NCBI GenBank assembly: GCA_037127315.1
Contig: JBBBDQ010001278.1
Location: 1,133,501 to 1,197,500, forward strand
Length of the DNA stretch: 64,000 bases
Origin: Ascarosepion bandense
Lineage: Eukaryota > Mollusca > Cephalopoda > Sepiida > Sepiidae
Direction of reading: 5' to 3'
Each line of letters begins with the position of its first letter. The stretch's first letter is position 1. The notes below the pieces were generated by a model, which had not been told where the DNA came from, ran no database searches, and saw nothing but the letters and a program-made list of their open reading frames with translations. The position numbers and the translations under genes are program-made. This document shows, piece after piece, positions 59,301 to 64,000 of the stretch.

Positions 59301-61189
59301 CGTATGCTGCAGCCTCGTCGCTTAAATGAGGCCTAGTCCTGTTTTGTGCGAATGCTGCAGTCTCGACGCTTAAATGAGGCCTAGTCCTGTTTTGTGCAAA
59401 TGCTGCAGCCTCGACGCTTAAATGAGGCCTAGTCCTGTTTTGTGCAAATGCTGCAGCCTCGACGCTTAAATGAGGCCTAGTCCTGTTTTGTGCAAATGCT
59501 GCAGCCTCGACGCTTAAATGAGGCCTATTCCTGTTTTGTGCAAATGCAGCAGCCTCGACGCTTAAATGAGGCCTAGTCCTGTTTTGTGCAAATGCTGCAG
59601 TCTCGACGCTTAAATGAGGCCTAGTCCTGTTTTCTGCGAATGCTGCAGCCTCGACGCTTAAATGAGGCCTTGTCTTGTTTTGTGCAAATGCTGCAGTCTC
59701 GACGCTTAAATAAGGCCTAGTCCTGTTTTGTGCGAATGCTGCAGCCTCGACGCTTAAATGAGGCCTAGTCCTGTTTTGTGCAAATGCTGAAGCCTCGACG
59801 TGTAATGAGGCCTAGTCCTGTTTTGTGCAAATGCTGCAGCCTCGACGCTTAAATGAGTCCTACTACTGTGTTGTGCAAATGCTGCAGCCTCGACGCTTAA
59901 ATGAGGCCTAGTCTTGTTTTGTGCAAATGCTGCACTCTCGACGCTTAAATGAGGCCTAGTTCTGTTTTGTGCAAATGCTGAAGCCTCGACGCTTAAATGA
60001 GGCCTAGTCCTGTTTTGTGCAAATGCTGCAGTCTCGACGCTGAAATAAGGCCTAGTCCTGTTTTGTGCGAATGCTGCAGCATCGACGCTTAAATGAGGCC
60101 TAGTCCTGTTTTGTGCGAATGCTGCAGTCTCGACGCTTAAATGAGGCCTAGTCCTGTATTGTGCGAATGCTGCAGCCTCGACGCTTAAATGAGGCCTAGT
60201 CCTGTTTTGTTCAAATGCTGCAGTCTCGACGCTTAAATGAGGCCTAATCCTGTTTTGTGCGAATGCTACTGTCTCGACCCTTAAATGAGGCCTAGTCCGG
60301 TATTGTGTGAATGCTGCAGCCACGACGCTTAAATGAGGCCTAGTCCTGTTTTGTTAAAATGCTGCCGTCTCGACGCTTAAATGAGGCCTAGTCCTGTTTT
60401 GTGCAAATGCTGGAGCCTCGACGCTTAAATGAGGCCTAGTCCTGTTTTGTGCAAATGCTGCAGCCTCGACGCTTAAATGAGGCCTAGTCTTGTTTTGTGC
60501 AAATGCTGCAGCCTGGACGCTTAAATGAGGCCTAATCTTGTTTTGTGCAAATGCTGCAGTCTCGACGCTTAAATGAGGCCTAGTCCTGTTTTGTGCAAAT
60601 GCTGGAGCCTCGACGCTTAAATGAGGCCTAGTCCTGTTTTGTTCAAATGCTGCAGTCTCGACGCTTAAATGAGGCCTAGTCCTGTTTTGTGCAAATGCTG
60701 GAGCCTCGACGCTTAAATGAGGCCTAGTCCTGTTTTGTTCAAATGCTGCAGTCTCGACGCTTAAATGAGGCCTAGTCCTGTTTTGTGGAAATGCTGCAGC
60801 CTCGACGCTTAAATGAGGCCTAGTCCTGTTTTGTTCAAATGCTGCAGTCTCGACGCTTAAATGAGGCCTAGTCCTGTTTTGTTCAAATGCTGCAGTCTCG
60901 ACGCTTAAATGAGGCCCAGTCCTGTTTTGTTCAAATGCTGCAGTCTCGACGCTTCAATAAGGCCTAGTCCTGTTTTGTGCGAATGCTGCAGCATCGACGC
61001 TTAAATGAGGCCTAGTCCTCTATTGTGCGAATGCTGCAGTCTCGACGCTTAAATGAGGCCTAGTCCTGTATTGTGCGAATGCTGCAGCCTCGACGCTTAA
61101 ATGAGGCCTAGTCCTGTTTTGTTCAAATGCTGCAGTCTCGACGCTTAAATGAGGCCTAATCCTGTTTTGTGCGAATGCTGCAGTCTCGA
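54830..61189. repeat. Right-hand satellite domain with TTGTTCAAATG units
   Basis: Units with TTTTGTTCAAATGCTGCAG in place of TTTTGTGCAAATG, and CTGGAGCC units, are frequent only from about 54840 to the end of the array (for example 54841, 54938, 55033, 56518, 57287, 58813, 60640, 60740, 60890). This is a local subfamily. It marks a distinct amplification domain next to the right border. Confidence 0.8.
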
Positions 61190-61239
61190 ATTAATGGCAC
61201 GAATAATTTAATAAACAAAATGAATTAAATTATATTAAA

Positions 61240-61360
61240 CTGTTGGCAGTCAGATGAGGTCAAATTAGTTGCTGATGTCAAAAACGACATTCAGTCTGTT
61301 GTCAACTGAGACGAAGGACGGTTTGTTAATTTTAACCCTTCCAAAACAAAACTATTCTCT
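61240..61360 (+). pseudogene. CR1/jockey-like LINE RT fragment, 5' part of split copy
   Basis: The plus strand reads LVADVKNDIQSVVN, stop, DEGRFVNFNPSKTKLFS, matching LEKDLQSVVDWSKKWLVNFD and ASKTKLLSFN at 14590-14680 of the LINE above. It begins about 60 bp after the last satellite unit and is interrupted at 61361 by dispersed repeat family A. The continuation resumes after 61940. Confidence 0.8.
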
Positions 61361-61524
61361 ACTAGCAGTATAGCCCGGCGTTGCTCGGGTGTAATGAAAG
61401 CTTTAAAACTAATCCATGGTCCTGGAGCTCAGACTCTGCCGAAAGAATATTTGTGTGAAGTTTGGTGAGAATCGGATAAAAATTGTGGATTTGTATAAAG
61501 GACATACAGACAGATAAACAGACA

Positions 61525-61577
<53 letters not shown>

Positions 61578-61939
61578 ATCTTGCCTTTCATATATATATA
61601 TACATTATCGATTTTCTGCACTATTGTAAGAACTGCAACCTTGAAACTTTTGAATATCGTTTCTTATGTCTTTGTCTATGAGTGTATCAAATTTCATTAA
61701 AATCGGACCACTGCTTCTATAACTCGATTTTTTTCGATTATCGATTTTCGATATTTATTGGGGGTTCCTCGACACAAAACCTAGCTAAGAACACTCGCAG
61801 ACACTTATAGTAAAACTGTGTAAATTTTCAAGAAAATCGGTTCAGCCGTTTAGGAGTCTATAAGTAACAGATACACACACACACACACACACACATCCAC
61901 ACACAGACACACACACAGGCAAAGTTCCATTTATAAGTT
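61361..61939 (+). repeat. Dispersed repeat family A, copy 4, inserted in the LINE
   Basis: ACTAGCAGTATAGCCCGGCG head at 61361, GTTTGGTGAGAATCGGATAA, a long (CA)n at about 61527-61573, CATCTTGCCT, (TA)n, GATTTTCTGCACTATTGTAA, ATCGGTTCAGCCGTTTAGG, a second (CA)n and the end TTCCATTTATAAGTTTA. RT sequence of one LINE lies on both sides, which fixes both borders to within a few bases. Confidence 0.9.
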
Positions 61940-62245
61940 TAGATTAATCATCTGAGAGGCTTTAACTTTCAAAAGTGTAAATCTTTGCGACTTGTCGGAG
62001 TAATATTCTCGACTGAGATGAAGTGAAAAATTATATTGAATCCATTGCTAGCTCAGCTGCTAAAAATAATATTTGTTACTCTTGTCGTACGAGACAATAT
62101 TTTCTCTTCATATTCTTTCTTAGTCTCCTACTCTTTGTCCATAAATTTAATACTGCTGCTCATATGGTTGAGTGTTTTTCTTATATATCTAGAGATCCCA
62201 GATAAAATCAAAAGAAGAATTAGCAACATTATGGTCTCGATATGG
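61940..62245 (+). pseudogene. CR1/jockey-like LINE RT fragment, 3' part of split copy
   Basis: Words in order: CKSLRLVGVIFSTEMK, stop, KNYIESIASSAAKNN (about 62010-62070), then YSCRTRQYF-like, FNTAAHMVE-like and IPDKIKRRISNI (62190-62230). These parallel LRLLGLTLSTDLKWNDYIES, IAKS and VPDKIQGRICNV of the LINE at 14750-14995. Several frameshifts. The copy runs directly into the 175-bp triplication. Confidence 0.8.
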
Positions 62246-62771
62246 CGTCTCAGCTGCAGTGTCTTTCTCACCACCGTAAAGTTACCTCCTTGTAAATTTT
62301 ATATGACAGAATAACTAAGGTCCTCATGTATAGCCGTCTTGGTAGTGTTCAAAGCAATGTTGGACGCCCGTGGCTCAGGTATAAAGACAAGCTAAAAGTA
62401 ACATTCTCAACTATCAATGGTGTCTCATCTGCAATCTCTTTCCAACCACTGTAAAGTTACCTCCCTGTAAAATTTCTATTTCAGAATAAGTAAGGTCTTC
62501 ATATATACCCAGCTTTACAGTGGACAAATAAATGTAGTTCAGACGTGGCTCAGATATAAAGATAAGCTAAAAAGTACTATTTTCAACTATCAATGGTGTC
62601 TCAGCTGCAGTCTCTTTCCCACCACCGTAAAGTTTCCTCTTTGTCAATTTTATATGACAGAATAACTAAGGTTCTCATGTATAGCCGTCTTGGCAGTGTA
62701 CAAAACAATGTTGGACACCCGTGGCTCAGATATAAAGACAAGCTAAAGAGTAATGTTCTCAACTATCAATG
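62246..62771 (+). repeat. 175-bp tandem triplication of a chimeric LINE tail
   Basis: Three units start at about 62248, 62423 and 62599 (periods 175 and 176). Each begins GTCTCAGCTGCAGTCTCTTTC-like, contains ATGACAGAATAACTAAGG and CGTGGCTCAGRTATAAAGA, and ends CTCAACTATCAATG. In the best frame (third unit, 62593-62784) it reads LQSLSHHRKVSSLSILYDR and then TKVLMYSRLGSVQNNVGHP, LRYKDKLKSNVLNYQ. The first half matches the LINE's LQSFSHRRDVASLCLFY. The second half resembles a different family's C-terminus. Confidence 0.8.
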
Positions 62772-62837
62772 CTCCCCATGCTAACTTCGAGTGAGTTTTG
62801 CTGGATAGAAATAGAGGAGATATTTGTGCTAGAATAG

Positions 62838-63455
62838 TTGTTTTTTTTAATCATTTCACCCCAAGCAAGGCATTCCACTGCCACTATTGCGCTTGGGGCT
62901 ACATGGGGGAAGGTAAATAGAAAGAGTGGTTAGATATAGAAAATGTCAGAAGATGGGTGATAGATATTTGGGTGGGTGGGAAGAGTATTTGAAAGAATGG
63001 AAGCGAGTTATTTTGTTAGGAGGTGTCTATTGAGCCGTCGGGGAAGCAGTCTTGTGGAAGGGAATTCCACAGTCGGGAAGTGCGAGAAAAGAAACTGTTG
63101 TAGTAGAAGTTGAGGTTGCATTTTATCGGTTTCACTGTAAAAGGGTGGGATCTAGTTGCTAATCTAGTATCTCGTGCAAATTCGAACCTAGGGGGCTCCA
63201 GTGATCTAAGTTCATCGGAGCAGAAGCCGTGAAAGTATTTATAGAAGAGACACAGGGAAGCCACGTCGCGCCGGTGTGAGAAAGACTGCAGGCCGTCTGC
63301 TAAGTCGGTATCGATCACATTACAGACCCTCCGCTGTACCTTGTCTAGAAGCCCAAGGAGAATAGCAGGGCCACCCGACCAGATATGACAACAGTATTCA
63401 ATGCACGAGCGGATGGTAGATTTATAAATGTCCAGGGTAGATTCAGACGGAAAAA
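62838..63455 (-). pseudogene. CR1/jockey-like LINE 3' end, minus strand
   Basis: Read on the minus strand: STLDIYKSTIRSCIEYCCHI and WSGGPAILLGLLDKVQRRVC (63455-63330), then IDTDLADGLQSFSHRRDVAS, LCLFYKYFHGFCSDELRSLE, HPFTVKPIKCNLNFYYNS and RLWNSLPQDCFPDG (63318-63016). The 3' UTR runs to about 62838 and ends in CAAGCAAGG... ATTAAAAAAAA, the tail shared with family B. The retained reading frame is long and open. It is 5'-truncated near 63455. This is the best-preserved copy of the family's C-terminal region in the window. Confidence 0.9.
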
Positions 63456-63663
63456 AACCTCCGGGCCCTAGTATCAGGAATTACTAAATTTGTATTATTG
63501 ACTGGCTAAAAGACGAAAGACAAGGCGAAGAGATTCAGTAAATATTCCTGTGGTCACGTCCTGAGATACTCGCTGTTGCGCAATATGTGGACTTCTTTGG
63601 AGGTCACTCGCAAGACTGATGTGTCACAAGATCTGAATTAAGTGGTCAGATCCTCGTACGTCG
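63456..63663. other. Intergenic, nothing recognised
   Basis: Unique sequence between the truncated LINE and the 25-bp repeat. No feature is supported. Confidence 0.4.
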
Positions 63664-63815
63664 AAATCTCATAACTTAATTTTAAAATAAATCTCATAAC
63701 TTAATTTTAAAATAAATCTCATAACTTAATTTTAAAATAAATCTCATAACTTAATTTTAAAATAAATCTCATAACTTAATTTTAAAATAAATCTCATAAA
63801 TTAATTTTAAAAGAA
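63664..63815. repeat. 25-bp AT-rich tandem repeat, six copies
   Basis: ATCTCATAACTTAATTTTAA followed by AATAA repeats at 63666, 63691, 63716, 63741, 63766 and 63791. The last copy has two substitutions. The first five are essentially identical. Confidence 0.95.
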
Positions 63816-64000
63816 ATTTTAATTTTTGTTTTTTAATTGAAATTAATGATCAATTAGTAATACTGAGCCATAATTTAATAAAATTAACATTAACGCCCAA
63901 ATAAATTGTTTTTAGGGTATATTGTCATATTTTTCAAATTAGCAATTACTTGTATTTTGATTGGTCATCTCTGAATACGTAACAATATAAACACACACTT
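63816..64000. other. AT-rich window end, nothing recognised
   Basis: AT-rich sequence with AATTAA words. No coding, RNA or repeat feature is supported. Confidence 0.4.

Larger units (their letters stand above)
32694..59810. repeat. Recurrent 47-bp variant unit marking block ends
   Basis: A unit with CTGAAGCCTCGACGTGTAAT (or CAGAAGCC) in place of CGACGCTTAAAT lacks one base. The CGACGTG word lies at 32694, 35333, 36485, 37924, 39747, 42002, 45170, 46560, 47807, 52270, 54428, 56297, 58022, 58165 and 59796. Spacings are close to whole multiples of 48 minus one to three (for example 1439, 1823, 2255, 1247, 4463, 1631). It is absent from the first 12.5 kb of the array. Each occurrence closes the open minus-strand frame. 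It marks a higher-order block amplified many times. Confidence 0.9.
20147..61189. repeat. 48-bp megasatellite array, about 855 units (41 kb)
   Basis: A 48-bp unit, recognisable by TGAGGCCTAGTCCTGTTTTG, GCGAATGCTGCAGCCTCGAC and GCTTAAA in that order, recurs without interruption by any other sequence. Each unit normally has an AGGCCT (StuI) and a CTGCAG (PstI) palindrome. The array starts mid-unit (CTTGTTTTGTGCG at 20147) and stops mid-unit (GTCTCGA at 61189). Single-base indels are rare (for example GTTTGTGC near 21880 and 45530, GGCCATTCC near 54254 and 56170, AAAATGAGG near 42538). In the consensus, all three plus-strand frames have one stop per unit (TGA, TAG, TAA), as do two minus-strand frames; only one minus-strand frame is open. 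No monomer-specific binding box or known satellite name is recognised. Confidence 0.99.

Noticed and set aside
20147..61189. CRISPR-like regular repeats
   Set aside because: The 48-bp units abut directly and have no unique spacers. The genome is eukaryotic and no cas-like gene is present.
20147..61189. Centromeric satellite
   Set aside because: Array size fits, but there is no monomer length near a nucleosome repeat, no known binding box and no chromatin data, so the function cannot be claimed.
61362..61621. Cys/Val-rich small protein frames
   Set aside because: They translate a CA/GT microsatellite within dispersed repeat family A.

Overview
This window is non-coding eukaryotic DNA, almost certainly from an animal. 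It contains degenerate non-LTR retrotransposons of two families, a Tc1/mariner derivative, a tRNA-derived SINE, many microsatellites, polypurine DNA and satellite arrays. I see no intact host gene, no tRNA or rRNA gene and nothing prokaryotic. A dispersed repeat whose head reads CCCGGCGTTGCTCGGG occurs four times and looks to me like repeats common in cephalopod (octopus or squid) genomes. That lineage guess comes from memory and is only moderately certain.

Layout. 1-2320 is a 110-bp satellite with a five-unit (550-bp) higher-order repeat that decays at both visible edges. 2320-12050 is a patchwork: a reverse transcriptase (RT) scrap, copies of the CCCGGC-headed repeat, a tRNA-derived SINE trimer, short elements sharing the ends of a resident LINE, two large inverted repeats (one an almost perfect 88-bp-arm hairpin), a CCAAT-rich promoter-like island, and five 3' fragments of an RTE-clade LINE. 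12080-15535 is a nearly full-length but dead CR1/jockey-like LINE with recognisable endonuclease and RT (YADD retained). 15605-16212 is a Tc1/mariner deletion derivative with both TIRs and a TA duplication. 16232-17400 holds another dispersed repeat and an RTE tail inserted into a LINE tail. 17930-19850 is about 1.9 kb of strand-asymmetric polypurine DNA built on a diverged minisatellite.

20147-61189 dominates the window: about 41.04 kb, or about 855 copies, of one 48-bp unit. Because 48 is a multiple of 3, one of the six frames (minus strand) stays open and would encode the 16-residue repeat AAAFAQNRTRPHLSVE, with single open stretches up to about 1,134 codons. The array contains nested segmental duplications (528, 672, 720, about 1,247, about 1,917, 2,303 and about 2,447 bp) and a recurrent 47-bp variant unit found 15 times, which breaks the open frame each time. 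Lack of ATG starts, frameshifts and unconstrained substitution argue that it is a satellite and not a gene. Most variation falls at CpG sites.

61190-64000 is again retrotransposon debris: a LINE RT split by a dispersed repeat, a 175-bp triplication that seems to fuse the tails of two LINE families, a minus-strand LINE 3' end, and a 25-bp AT-rich tandem repeat. The parts do not form a pathway. The layout is typical of heterochromatin-like or gene-poor DNA shaped by retrotransposition and unequal exchange.
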